NCBI RefSeq assembly: GCF_947179165.1
Contig: NC_077237.1
Coordinates: 64,711,523-64,775,522, forward strand
DNA length: 64,000 bases
Direction of reading: 5' to 3'
From: Solanum dulcamara
Taxonomy: Eukaryota; Streptophyta; Magnoliopsida; Solanales; Solanaceae
Part shown: positions 24,690 through 37,076 of the stretch, piece by piece
Layout of the letters: each line of letters starts with the position of its first letter
Numbering within the stretch: position 1 is the stretch's first letter
The notes under the pieces: generated by a model
The model's database searches: none
The model's input: the letters and a program-made list of their open reading frames with translations, nothing else
Told to the model about the DNA's origin: nothing
Program-made: the position numbers and the translations under genes

Positions 24690-25501
24690 TGCAGCGACAG
24701 GGCGTAAGTGGAATATAGAAGATCACATGCAAACTCTTACTTGATATTGAAAGTGCTTCCTTTGGAAGGTTCAAATGACAATATTGAGATTTTTGTAATT
24801 ATGTACTATTATCTTCTTCCCAATAGGAGAGTTTCATAGAAACATTAGCATTATTGAAAGTAGATAATAGAAAATAGGTTGTAGAAGTTCTTACTTGCTT
24901 AAGAAGAAACTCAAATTTGTACAACTCCAAGATTGGAATTCAACTTCGATTGCTAATTATACTTGAAATGGAGTTTTTCTTTATTAGTATAATCTCTATT
25001 TCTCCATTTATGAGTAGGTAAATCTATAACTAGGAGGTGTGTGTGCAATATGTGGATGTAAAACTCAATAGGTAGTGATTAATTATCTCTAAAATCAATT
25101 ATTATGCATGAATCTATTGTTGTCTTAAAGGTTTAATCTAAAAATCAATGGTTTAAATATTGGTCGAACTATGTAACACTATTTTGACTTGAGAAAGTAA
25201 AATAGAGTTGGGTAAGATTTCATTAGTGAGGACTAGAGAAATTTATCATAGAATTAGAACTAAAGATAGTCTAATATGTTTTTATCTTTTATTTAAAGAT
25301 AGAGCTGGAAATAGTTTAACCCACTCAAGCAATTTTTGTCACTTTGATTGTTATGGTCTTGGGGTCCAAAAGAACCCAAAATATACATACCCTCCAGTTT
25401 GGGAGAATCATAGGTATAGTATAGACCAAATGCTATCGATGTATTGTTGATTTGGAAATTGATTAATCATTGCCTATTTTGTTGAAACTCCATCGTAATA
25501 C
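24690..25501 (+). repeat. Right arm of the large inverted repeat, truncated
   Basis: Reverse complement of about 9600-10415. It runs from the chromovirus TSD to 25501, where it stops abruptly after CCATCGTAATAC against the truncated minus-strand LTR that begins the duplicated block. The left arm continues past this point, so the right arm was cut by the rearrangement that placed the block here. A plus-strand frame at 25208-25450 is a chance ORF. Confidence 0.65.
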
Positions 25502-27951
25502 TAAATCGATGGGGACATAAGACAAGATCATAGCTCACCAGAAATAACATAAGAGTGATGAAGTGGTCAAATGAAAAAATGAAGTAAAATGTCATGTCCT
25601 CGAAACATGAGGTCTCAGCAATAGTAAGCTAATAACTAGCACAAGCATGATCGCATGAAGGATGAGCACGATCGTCGGACACTACATTATGATACAATAT
25701 AGGAAATATTATGTGTTAGTACATGGAATGTACTAAGTATGTGGGAGGTGTGCATGACCAATGAACACAGGACATAATCAATATGAATCATAAGATGGAA
25801 GACCAATATGTTAAAACATGAGTAAAACCATGAAAACCTTACAAGATCATAATCATTGGTCTATGCATCAAAATATCACCATCATAGGAGCATACATATG
25901 TGGGAGATAATCGTAACCGACAGTAAGACCATGTGAGCCATAACATAAAATCCGATGATATGCACATTGAGAAGGGGAGAAGCTACTTGCAAAGGTAGGC
26001 TCCGTCCAATCATTATCATTATCATGGAACAAGAAGAAATAGTGCTCAGCTAGTCAATCAAAACCTACAGATCCAACTGGAAATACAACAACATCTAGTC
26101 CCGCCAAACGACAACAAAAAAACATAGGGAATTCTACATTTAAATCCAAAAGGATCCGACAATAATTTACAAGCCAAACTGGGTGAAAACCACTACACCA
26201 GGGATCCAACATAAGTGTGCTACAATAATAAAGAACACTAAGTCTCATAAACTCCCTCCAATAAAGGATACAATAACTAAGGATCAAACCACATCTCAAG
26301 TCTAAGGCACAAATCTGTCAACCATCATAAACATCAAACAAGTCACCTCAAATAGGCTAATCAAGGAAAAATTAAGGTATCATTAACAATCCCACCAACT
26401 AGACTGGAAATCTCATAAAGCTAACCTAGCCTAAAGATCACACTGGGACAAAGAACCAAAATTCTAGGAATCCAGCATAACCCATCACATACAATCCAAA
26501 CCATCAGTAATTTATGCTAAACAATACCTCGTGAAGCTCAATCAAAAGAAAGGATATTGTAGTGTACCTTGAGGCTGAACCCACACCCTCTAAGTCTACT
26601 TTCTTGTAGCGTTTCACACCAAAAATAATTCTAAATGCCTCCACGCTATCAAAATATTTATCACCTCATCAATACAAATGTATTTACACTAAAATTGCAT
26701 TTTCCAGAGATGGACTTAAAATTAGGTGAAAAAAGGGATTATAGGACCTGCAATGGAAATCCTGAAAATGACTCCGTGAAAAAGTTCTAAATGCATTATT
26801 GAGTTTTTACACCAAAATGGGGTACAAATTTATGCTCAAAATGAGAGAAAACAACCCAATAAATAATTTCACCATTCAATCCCTAACTAAGTTTGGGCAG
26901 CCCCTTTGGACAAGAAATTACCTCACTACAACGCTTTTTAGAGTTCCTTAAATAATCCCACGCGTAGCTAAGAACACCACCAAAGCCAGGACTTGAAATC
27001 GCCTCAATTGTATTTAGAAGTTTGAAAAAATACTGAAAATAAGTTTTAAAGTGACTCACTCGTATTGCAAAGAGAACGCGAATATCTCTTAAGTGAGCCT
27101 CACCAAAAGGCAGGCCTCGCTAACGCGAGACCCATGTCGCTAAAGTGACAGGTCGATTTAGCGAAGGTCTTATCGCTTAAGCAACAACTGTCTATGGACA
27201 TCCATTGATTTAGCAATGCCCTGGTCACTTTAGTGACCAAGGGATGCTTTAGCAATGTCACTAGACTCAGCTATACCAACAGAGTTTTGGAAAAGGCCAA
27301 GCCACCGATGGGGTGGTCGTGATTTGTTTAGAATCGTGTGCGCACAAAAGGACTATGTTTCCCCATCAAATTCGATGCTCCATACTCAATGGTACAGTCT
27401 AAATTTCCATCTAAGATTGTCTCGACAAAATATGGATCCCACCTCCAAGCATAATTCTTAGCAATTCTACAAGAAGGCTATAAATGAGATCGAAAGCCTC
27501 AAGAAACAAATAAAAGGTCATTCTAGACCAAACTCAATACTTCAAAGCTAACCATATTGATAAAATTTCAATTTGAGTGCGTTTACCAAGAGTGTAGACC
27601 AAAGTCAACCTTTGGCCAAATTTTAAATACTAAAGCGCCAAATAGCCCTAAACTCGCACCAATTTCCTTGATACTCTTGATGACCACACTACTGGGCTAA
27701 TTTTTCCATTCCAGAGTTGATGGAACCATCATAATTCCATTCTGAGGCAATTTTCCTAGAGTTTTGACCGAAGTCAACCACTAAAACTCTATGAACTCCA
27801 ACACAAGAAATTGGGCATAAAACTCGAATGAATGATTAGGCGACCAAACTGTCAGTGCCACCAAGTAATATATTGCTTGGGGTCACTATAGGAAAGATCT
27901 AAACACTGAAAAGATCATTGAAGGATGAAAATGACCAGGAGAGTCATGACA
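25501..27951 (-). repeat. Truncated gypsy LTR, minus strand (copy A)
   Basis: On the minus strand it starts at 27951 with TGTCATGACTCTCCTGGTCA (copy B keeps the better TGTAATGACC start). It runs through the same landmarks as the chromovirus LTR and then AGTACATTCCATGTACTAA, and breaks off at 25501 with some 250 bases of its 3' end missing. AGAGT follows its start at 27952 and may be one half of a target duplication whose partner was lost. It appears to have inserted head-to-head in the plus-strand LTR that follows. It contains a palindrome-rich stretch near 27080-27255. Confidence 0.7.
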
Positions 27952-29623
27952 AGAGTCTTCCGTGAACGGGTCCCAACTTGGGAAATTTAAGAGGGTGAAT
28001 TGAAATTTTTCCCACTCTTTTATTATATTACTTAAACATTCTTGGGATTATTTCTAAATAAATAAATACACAAAACCCTCTATAAATCCCTCATTCCCTC
28101 AACTATTCTCTTAACAAAATTCATCAATCTAAAGAATTCTCTATAAGCTGTTCTTCAAAGTTCTATCTAGTTCTCTCAGAGTCAAGTTCGTCAATTACAT
28201 TGTTGCTAAAGCATCACTTTATAGGTACGTGAAAATTCATCCATGTATCTTCTTTATCCATACAGTCCCAAAGGTTTTCTCAATTATCTCTTTTATGAAT
28301 TTCTTCCTCTAATTTTGATGATTTTGCATTGGGTCAATTCAATTATGCTTTTACTCAATTTCAATGGTCTATTAATGCATTATTAAATCCAAATTACATG
28401 TTTTAATTGAGTTAACAATGACCCATGAATTATCCTATGAATATCAAGTATAAATAATTTATTTATGATCATGGAAGATGAAGTATTATGTCTGATTTAT
28501 GAAAGTTATGAATTATGATTCACATATGTGTTCAAGCATGTATTCATGAATTGTGAAAGGTTTTCCCACAATATTAACTAATCATGATTTAGATGGTTAG
28601 AAAGGTGAGTGTTTATATGTTTATGTTACGATCATGGATTTTCAAGGAGCTATTGTTATGATGCATTTGGTGATGTGGATTAGTTGATTATTGCCTTTCT
28701 TAATGACTATGATTTATGTATTCTATTGGGATTAACTTAGCACAGAGAGAACTTTATGGTGGGGACTTGCTAAGATAGTCCCTAGTAGCAACCCCTAGTT
28801 TCAAACTATGTTCTCCCATAGGTTCCTTAATGTCCTAGCTAGTGGATCCACATATAGATCACGTTCATGTTTACACAGAGTCTACCATGGAAATTGTCCT
28901 CTCTCTTCTCAGTCTAGAGTTACATCAAATTCCATGTTATACCTCAATAGTCTTAAATACTATTTAAGTTTAATATTCTACATATATAAATGCTCTTATT
29001 ATAAGCCCTTTTATGGTGTTTTATGATGCATCCTTATTAAATTTTTAAAAGAATAGTTGAATCTTTATTTCATGCTTTCAAGATATTAGTTCATGCATCA
29101 CATGTTCATATTTATTATGTTTGATAATTCTTTTTCATACATGTTTCTCACATACTTAATACATTTCATGTACTAATACATATTTTTCCTACATTTTATC
29201 TTAATGTAGGGTTCGATGACCATTCTACACATCCCACTTAAGTGTAGATTTTAGAGTTATTATCTATTTGTTGGTAAGTCATCATGCTTCCAAAACATAA
29301 CATTTATGATTTCATTTATGTTCCTTTATGACTTTCACTTTATTACATCTTGGTGAGATAAAAACTTATCCCAATACCCATCTATAGCAGAAAGGCATGT
29401 TGGCTTGTTGTGTCTATGTTGACCCATTTATTCAGATATTTAGCTTGATTTTCTTATATCGATATTTCCTTGTTGAGACTTATATTCTGCATTCATGATT
29501 ATCTCATGATATTGTCTAACTTACCTTCTATATATTTATGTATAATTTACGAAGAAGCTTGGTTGGGGTCTGTCGAGATCCTAATCATCATGTTACATCT
29601 AGAGCCTAGTTTGGGTCATGACA
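27952..29623 (+). repeat. Gypsy LTR (element Ga), 5'-truncated, copy A
   Basis: It ends GGGTCATGACA at 29623, followed at once by a primer-binding site. A TATA-like CTATAAATCCCTC lies at 28080-28091 and a leader with AAGTTCGTCAATTACATTG follows. The first few hundred bases of the LTR are missing because the left side is replaced by the minus-strand LTR. ACTTAATACATTTCATGTAC near 29155 is the family signature near the LTR end. Confidence 0.8.
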
Positions 29624-29627
29624 AACT

Positions 29628-29639
29628 TTGTATCAAAGC
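29628..29639 (+). promoter_or_regulatory. Primer-binding site of element Ga, copy A
   Basis: TTGTATCAAAGC, two changes from the tRNA-Met complementary TGGTATCAGAGC, four bases after the LTR end. Copy B keeps TGGTATCAAAGC. Confidence 0.7.
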
Positions 29640-29840
29640 ACAAGGTTTAAGGTGTATTAGGGAGTCTAACATGCCACTTTAAGTAGAGGCTTGTCCATGG
29701 GTGTGAAGCTCCACATCTATGAATGAGAGGCTATGAGGCATTTCAGGAAATTCCACATCTTTCATTATTCATATGTCATGCGATAGAGTCGAACTCTAAG
29801 GTTTTACCTTTAATATTCTTTCTTTGCAAATTACACAATC

Positions 29841-30900
29841 ATGCCTCCTACAACATCTCCCTTAATAAGGAATATGAACAAGGTGCAACAAGCTATACTG
29901 GTTACTAATGACCCTTTGGATAAGCAAGTCTCTCATGCCGAGTTGCGAGTGACTTTTTAAGTACTTGCCTAAGCTGTGGCTACAAAAGCTAATCGAGAGG
30001 TTGTTACTCCTGTTAATCCAAATATGGGTACTTTGGCTAGCTGAGTTTGTGATTTTGCTCGTATAAATCCTCCTAGGTTCTATGGTTTTAAGGTGGATGA
30101 GGATGTACAAGAGTTTATTGATGGTGTTTGCAAGATCATAGACATCATGGGAATTGGTTAGAAGGAGTAGGCGGACTGTGAGGCATATGAACTTAAGGGA
30201 GCTGCTCAGATTTGGTATGAACAATAGAATGGTGAAAGGCTAGAGATATGGGTCTAATGGATTGGGAAGAGTTCAAGTGTGCTTTCCTTGACTATTTATT
30301 TCCATTGGAGTTGAGGGAATCTAAGGTATAAGAACTCATCAACTTGAGTCAAGGTAATATGAACGTGAGCGAATATGCATTCAAGTTCACTCAATTATCA
30401 AAATATGCTCTTTTTATGGTTGCTAATTCTAGAGTTTGCATGGGCAAATTTGTCTCGGGTATGTCGAATATGGTGGTGAAGGAAAGTAGGACCACCATGT
30501 TGATCAAAGAGATGGACATCTCAAGGCTCATGACACATTCCAAACAAATTAAGGAAGATAAGTTGAAAGAAAGAGCTAGGGAGTCCAAAAGGGCTTGGAC
30601 TGATGGTGATGAGTATTCTCATGGTAAATCCGATAATGGTGGTCATTCACAATTTCTTCTAAACTTCTCTAGATAGAATTCTTCAAGAAATCCAGCTCCA
30701 AAGTTCAACAAGTATAGGGTTTCTAACCCTAAATCTCATGGAGGAGCCCTAAGTGGTTAGAATATTCCTTCATGCAAGAAGTGTAGGAAGAGAGTGCTTG
30801 GCAGGATCAGGTGCTTGCTTTGGTTGTGGAAAGATAGGTCACCAACTGAAAGATTATCCTTCGAGTGCTACTAGAGGTCGAAGTGATCGATCCTAGCCCT
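29841..30900 (+). pseudogene. Gag of element Ga, copy A
   Basis: Starts MPPTTSPLIRNMNK. It continues with VNPNMGTLAS, INPPRFYGFKVDEDVQEFID and YELKGAAQIWYEQ, the gypsy gag core, with at least seven stops in this frame. The frame shifts before 30344, after which a clean 110-codon stretch reads GNMNVSEYAFKFTQLSKYA, FVSGMSNMVVKESRTTMLIK and EMDISRLMTHSKQI. The zinc knuckle at 30816-30857 is CFGCGKIGHQLKDY, with the final Cys replaced by Tyr. It is a non-functional particle protein. Copy B holds the first half only. Confidence 0.85.
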
Positions 30901-31053
30901 AAACTTAGACTCAAACTAATACAGGTCGACTAGCTCAGCATGGTACTACTTCAGGTTCAAGTGGCCGCCAGTGCCAAAATAGATTCCATGCCTTACAAAC
31001 TCATCAGGATTTGGAGGATTCGCTCTATGTGGTTAATGGTATGTTAAAAGTCT

Positions 31054-33095
31054 TTGTCTATTGAGTTTGATGTTTATGCATTGTTAGATCCGGGTGCTAC
31101 TCTGTCTTTTGTTACTCTCTATCTTGCTTTGAAATTTGATGTTAATCCCAAGATCTTGTTAGAAATTTTTTCTGTCTATACTCGTATTAGTGATTCAATT
31201 TTAGCTAAAAGAGTCTATCGAAATTGTCCAGATATAATTTTTCATAAAATCACCTCAGTTGATCTTGTAGATCTTGAAATGATTGATTTCAAGGTTATTC
31301 TTAGTATGGGTTGGCTTCATGCATGTTATGTTTCCATATATTGTAGAACCTGTATGGTTAAGTTTCTATTTTCTAATGAGCCAGTCCTAGAGGGGAAAGG
31401 TAGTGATTCCTTGTTCAAAGCTCAATTCATATCATGCCTGAAAGCTTAGAAAATGATTTCTAAGGATTGCATCTATCTTATAGCTCAGGTTATAAATGTA
31501 GATTCTAAATCCCCTACTCTTAAGTCAGTACCCATTGTTAATGAGTGTTTGGAAGTGTTTCTTGATGATCCACCCGGTATCCCTCCCAAAAGGGTAATTG
31601 ACTTTCGCATAGATATTCGTCATGATAGCCTGTATATCTCTATCCCTCCTTAAAGAATGTCTTCAGCAGAACTCAAAGATTGCAAGGATCATTTAAAGGA
31701 TTTTTTAGATAAGGATTTTATAACACCAAGTATCTCTCCATTGGGTGCTCCATTTCTCTTTGTTCAAAAGAAGAATGGTTTTCTTTGTATGTGTATCCAT
31801 TATTGACAATTAAAGAAGGTCACAATCAATAATAAGTAACCCATTCGAAGGATCAAAGACTTGTTCGATAAACTTCAAGGTGCAAGCTACTTTTTAAAAA
31901 TTAATCTTCAATCGAGTTACCATAACCACTGCGTAAGACAATGTGACATTCCGAAGAAGACTTTTAGAACGTGGTATGCTAACTTTAAATTTTTAGTTGT
32001 GTGTTTTGGACTAACGAATGCTCCTGCTGATTTTATAGATTTTCTAAATAGGGTGTTCAAATAATATTTGGATATGTTCGTTATTATGTTCATCCGTGAT
32101 ATTTTTGTCTATTCTCGGAGTGAAGAGGAGCATGCCGATCATTTGAGGATTGTATTGAAAGTTCATAAGGATGATCAATTATTTTCTAAGTTAAGAAAGT
32201 GTGATTTTTTGTTGAGTTTGGTTGCTTTCGTTGGACATATAATTTACGGTGAAGGTATTATGGTGGATCTTAAGAAAATAGGGGCGGTAAAGAATTGTCC
32301 TAGACTTTTGTCTCCTTCTAATATTCAAAGTTTCTTGGGCTTAGCCGGTTATTATAGATGGTTTGTTGAAGGATTTTCCTCTATTGCACTTCCCTTGACT
32401 ACTTTGATTAAAAATAAGGTGAAATTCCAATAGTCTGAGAAATGTGAGAAAATCTTCTAAGATTTGAAAGATAGACTTACATTCGCTCTAGTCTTGACCT
32501 TTTGAAAACGATCCAATGCATTTGTTGTATATTATGAATCTTTAAGGGTTGGTGTAGGTTGTGATTTGATGCAGAATGGAAAGAAAATAACATATGCTTC
32601 TAGGCAACTTAAGGTGCATGAAATGTACTAGGCAACCTAAGGTGCATGAAAAGAAATATCTTACTCATTACTTGGAGTTAGTAGCGGTTGCATTTGCTTT
32701 AAATAGTTTAAGGCAATATATTTATGGTGTCCATGTTGATGTATTCAGTGACTATAAGACTTTGCAATATGTTTTCAACCAAAAGTATTTGAACCTTTGA
32801 CAAGGGAGATAGCTTGAGTTATTGAAGGACTACGATATGAGTGTGTTGTACCACCCAGTTAAGGCGAATATGGTTGTTTATACTCTTAGTAGACCATCCT
32901 GGATAGTGTTATCCATATTAAGGATAAATAGAAGGAGTAGTTCATGATGTACATAGACTAACTCATTTGGGTGTAAGCGTGATTGACTCGGAGGATGGTG
33001 GTGTTTTTTCCAAAATTGTTCTGAATCATCTCTTGTGGTGGATGCGAAGGAAAAGCAAGGTAATGATCCGGATTTAGTTGAGTTGAAGAAACCGG
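31054..33095 (+). pseudogene. Pol of element Ga (PR-RT-RH), truncated and degenerate
   Basis: Protease: ALLDPGATLSFVTLYLALKF, with D-P-G in place of D-T/S-G, at about 31087. Reverse transcriptase about 31655-32430: SPLGAPFLFVQKKNG, LFDKLQGASYFLKINLQSSY, FGLTNAPADFIDFLNRVF. The catalytic box is FIRDIFVYSRS, so the first Asp of the usual F/Y-I-D-D is Arg. RNase H about 32500-32890: VVYYESLRVGVGCDLMQNGK (catalytic Asp changed), YASRQLKVHE, ELVAVAFALNSLRQYIYGVH, ending LLKDYDMSVLYHP-x-KANMVV. A 28-base duplication at 32601-32656 adds a frameshift. Integrase is absent: the frame ends at the junction with a minus-strand Tat-like fragment. The whole segment is deleted from copy B. Confidence 0.85.
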
Positions 33096-33104
33096 TTGCG
33101 CTAG

Positions 33105-33584
33105 AAGTATATCTAAAGGCACATTTCAATGGATTTATCTTGAGTTGATATCTTCAAAGAAGCTCAAACACCATTCTTAAATATTTCAAATAGTCGCTCC
33201 TCTTTATCGACTTCACCACTAAGTTATCAACATAGTAGTCAACATTTTCATGGAGCAAGTCATCAAATATATTTTGCATAGCCCTTCGATATGTGTCACC
33301 AACATTCTTCAAATCAAAAGGCATAGAAAATAATACCAAAATATGTGAAATGCTTTGAGTTCTTCACCCTTAGGTGCCATGTATATTTGGTTATAACCAG
33401 ATAAAAGCATCCATGAGAGATATTGCCTTGTAACTAGTGGTAGCAACAATAATCAAATCTAGAATAGGGAGAAGAAAATCATCCTAAGGGAATGCGTTAT
33501 TGAGATTCCTAAAATCAACACAAGCTAAAATTTAGTCATGCTTCTTCCTCAAAGGGACAAAACTTGAAATCCACGCAGGTTATT
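33105..33584 (-). pseudogene. Tat-like Ty3/gypsy reverse transcriptase fragment (3' part), copy A
   Basis: On the minus strand, from the solo LTR boundary: AWISSFVPLRKKHD, stop, ILACVDFRNLNNAFP, stop, DDFLLPILDLIIVATTSYKA, later MPFDLKNVGDTYRRAMQNIF, LHENVDYYVDNLVVKS and NPLKCAF. This is the Tat/Athila-type reverse transcriptase. The catalytic YVDD is YVDN, and several stops are present. It is continuous in sense with the fragment at 37382-37077; the solo LTR at 33585-37071 splits the domain between EVK and AWISS. At its 3' side it abuts element Ga head-to-head. Confidence 0.85.
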
Positions 33585-36500
33585 TGTTACACCCCTTACT
33601 TTTATAACTTTGAACGCGTTCTTAAATCTCTTGAAAAGCTCTTAAGTTTTATGGAAGGATCGTAAGCTTCTTAAGTTTCTTAAGGTTTTCTTAAAGCTTC
33701 TTAAGACTTCTTAAGAACTATTAAGCTTCTTAAGAGTTACCATGTGAGCCGAATAATCTATAACTTTATCAAAAAACTCTAAGGAAAGGAGAATGTGATA
33801 CCCCATATTAGAGAAGAGTGGAAATAGAGTTAGAAGAATCTAGAAGAATTTGGAGACCAAACAATGAGTCATAGGAATCGACTTATTTACGTAAGCTTCC
33901 AACTTAGAAATCTTACATACTGAAGCTACTGACATACCAACCTTACATAGCAAGAATTACATAGGTTCGTAAAAGAAGACGAGATTATAAACCCACGTGG
34001 GAGAAAACAAACTGCCATGTGGAAGTATAAGAGAGTGGCACATGGAAGCATATGGGAGTGACACGTGGAAACATCTGGAGCAAAGGTGGTGGGGCCCCCG
34101 TACATGCCATATGGAAGCCCATGATTGGAGGAAGGGATGTGTTATCCCAATAAGGTCTTGACACGTGTCACCACTTAGGGTATGACATGTGTCCCCCCTA
34201 AATTATCCTCTATATTTAAATATATTATGACTCATTAAGTTCTATATTCCTCTAGAAAATTCAAGAACAAGAAAGAAGAGAAGAGAAGAAACTAGAGAGG
34301 GAGAGAGCCACAGTTTTGGAAAGAAAAAAAAGGTGAGTTCTTCAATTTCGCTCTGTAAATTAATTATCTAGGGTAGACCAATATGTTATAAAGGTATTAG
34401 TAATTAAAATTTATGGTTTTGAGCAGCACCAAAACGTTAGTAAGCAGACAAAAAGTTGTAGGAGCACTAAAGGAACTTCCGAGGCAAGTTTTGACGAGTT
34501 TGATGAGTTTCGGGCAAGGTAAGGGATTCCCTTTCAAAATGGAGTTTACTATTTTGTTATGAGGTATATTAAATGTATTAAATAACATTGGATGTATAAA
34601 AATTACATAAGTATGATTGACATTGGAAACAAACTAAATTGAAGTGGTTATAGCTAAATCGAAGTCGAGTGGTGGATTGTCGTTCTGGTGCTGCGGGTGA
34701 AGCTGGTTGGGTTTTGTGTTGCAGGGATTTAAAGTGTTTTAAAAAGGGTGTGCGTTCTTCTGGTTTCACCCATACGACCCTCTATTTGGTATGGTTAAAG
34801 AGTGTGCGAAATAAAGATTAAAAACTCTATTTTCATATCGTAGTTTGGAGGTAGTTGTTTGGAGCTTGTATTATGTAAAGTTGAAGTGATTTACTTGTAA
34901 ATATGCTGATGGTTTTTGTTGTTTGTATGGTTTTTGATATTTTTGACGAGTTGAAATATCGGGGATATTGAAGTTACAAGAGAGATGCTGCCCAATGTTT
35001 GGTATATTTGAAACTAGTAACAAACTAGTCGAGGGTAATGGATAAGGAAATAACTCCTATGAGTACTTGGGTGTAGATTTGGAAATTGGAAAGTGAAAGG
35101 TAATTAACCTTAGTATTACTTTCATGTTAAATAGGTTCAAGAGACGACGAGGCGAACGTATAAGAGTAATCCGTAAGAGGTATGTGAAGCTTACCCTTTC
35201 TTTCTTTTGGCATATCTTAGCCTTAAGTGAATGATATATGAAATGTGGGGATAATTCCATTCATATAACCCCAAGTATTACTCATAAGTCTTATTCACTT
35301 CTCGATGGTAGAATTCCTATACTAGTTGAGTTATTACCTCTCAAGGCTTCTATATAATGGAGAGTAGTAAATATGTGAAGTTATCTCCTTTCTTTTGGCA
35401 TATTTTGGTATAAGTAATGCAATAATAAGGTTATAATACCGAGCCCATGACAGGTCGGGTACGATATATGTAATGATGACTCCTTGAGGAAAAGTAGGGA
35501 CTTGGTAAAGCTTATTCTTTATCTTCCTTTGGCATGTCCTAATTGTAAGTAAAATGCGATACAAGCTCTGGGGTAACTCCATTTTTAAGTCCTAAATGTC
35601 AAACTCTTGTAGTAAGTTTAACTACTTTCCTTGAACTCCATAGGTTGAGAAGTACTGGATGCATAAGCTCCTAGTCCTAAGGACTATGTGACGATGGGTA
35701 TCCCTGATTCTATGAACTATTAGTATTACTTTAGTATGTGTCTAGGGTCCTCGATATCATAAGTGATAGACGCCTTAATAGCATTTAGAAGGCACTCGAG
35801 ATGGCTACACTACTATTCTGGTCCTCGAATGATAGCTTAATATTCTTACATTATCGACTCTCTGATAATGATTTAGATTGTATATGGTTACTCACTACTT
35901 GATTCGTGTATACTGTAATACATCTTTCACCGAGTCCCATAAAGGTCTGGGTATGGTATATGATAATTATGACACTGAGTCCTATAAAGGGCCGGGTATG
36001 GTATATGATGGTATGATGACATCGAGTCCCATAAAGGGACGGGTATGATATATGATGATATGAGTACATGGAGTCCCATAACGGGCTGGGTACGGTATAT
36101 GCTATGTGGATCAAACCAAACGTTCCTCGGCATTACTATATGACTTATGGATCAAGCCGAACGTTCCTCGGCATTACTATATGATATGTGGATCAGACCG
36201 AATGTTCTTCGACATTACTATATGATATGTGGAATGGGCTGAATGTTCCCCGGCCTTACTATATGATACATAGATCGAATCAAACATTCCTCGGCATTAC
36301 TATCTGATATGTGGATCAGGCCGTCATTCCTTGGCATTATTATATGATGTGCGGATCGGGCCGTACGTTCCTCGGCATATACTTACTATATACATGGATC
36401 GGGCTGTACGTTCCACAGTGCTAATAACATGTATGTGCTTAGGATGAAAGAATGATGTAGATGGTACACTGAGTACCCTAACAGGCCAGGCATAGAACGT

Positions 36501-37071
36501 TATGGTAATATGTATGACCTTTTTTTATACGATGCGAGTACGGTAATGGTTATATGTTATACTTGCCCCCTGCATCCCTACGCCAACTATAATCTCCTTA
36601 TGATGTCTATGGTTTACATACTCAGTATATATGTCGTACTGACCCCCCTTTCTCAGGGGGGGAGGAGGGGGTTGCATTCATGCCCGTAGGTATAGATACA
36701 CACTTTGGGGATCTGTCAGCATAGGAGTTCCACTCAATAGTTCAGAAGTGCCCCATTGTGTCGGAGCCTAGTTTTGGTATTAACCTTCGATGTATATATT
36801 TATTTGTCCACGAGTACGGTGGGGGACCTGTCCCGCCTTATGTTACTATTCTTACTCTTAGAGGTTTGTGGACATGTATGTGGGTTATGTATGGGTTGTA
36901 TATGCATGTCTGTACAGTGGTGCCTATAATATGCCTCGTCGGCTTATATGTTATCCTATCTGTTGATGTGCTATAACTTCAACAGGGGACATATTTACTT
37001 ATAGATAGTAGGGAAATAGGCGAGTGCCCAATTCGGGCACCCATCATGGCCTACGGGGTTGGGTTGTGACA
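33585..37071 (+). mobile_element. Solo LTR inserted in the Tat-like RT, copy A
   Basis: It starts TGTTACACCCC and ends GGGTTGGGTTGTGACA, 3487 bases, with an exact duplication, TTATT, at 33580-33584 and 37072-37076. It is the same family as 11833-15173 and 57316-60931. Near its start is a cluster of CTTAAG motifs (33639-33735). It also holds CACGTGTCA-type boxes (34150-34200), a TATA-like stretch near 34210, a splice-donor-like AAAGGTGAGTTC near 34330, two tandem arrays (35929-36420) and a C-run/G-run hairpin at 36643-36662. The same insertion is present in copy B, so it predates the duplication. Confidence 0.9.
35929..36420 (+). repeat. Two tandem arrays inside the solo LTR, copy A
   Basis: First array, 35929-36103: four units of 44-47 bases of the form CACCGAGTCCCATAAAGG, then GGGTATGGTATATGAT. 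Second array, 36104-36420: about seven units near 45 bases of the form ATGTGGATC, then CGTTCCTCGGCATTACTATA. The units are AT/GC-mixed, imperfect and in direct orientation. Short minus-strand frames across them are translations of the repeat and not genes. Confidence 0.85.
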
Positions 37072-37076
37072 TTATT

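Noticed and set aside
25557..27951. Complete minus-strand LTR with TSD AGAGT at both ends
   Set aside because: AGAGT occurs at 25552-25556 by chance; LTR homology continues left of it to 25501, so this is not the true end.
35929..36420. Regular repeats resembling a CRISPR array
   Set aside because: Plant LTR context; units abut as tandem repeats without unique spacers of constant length; no cas genes.
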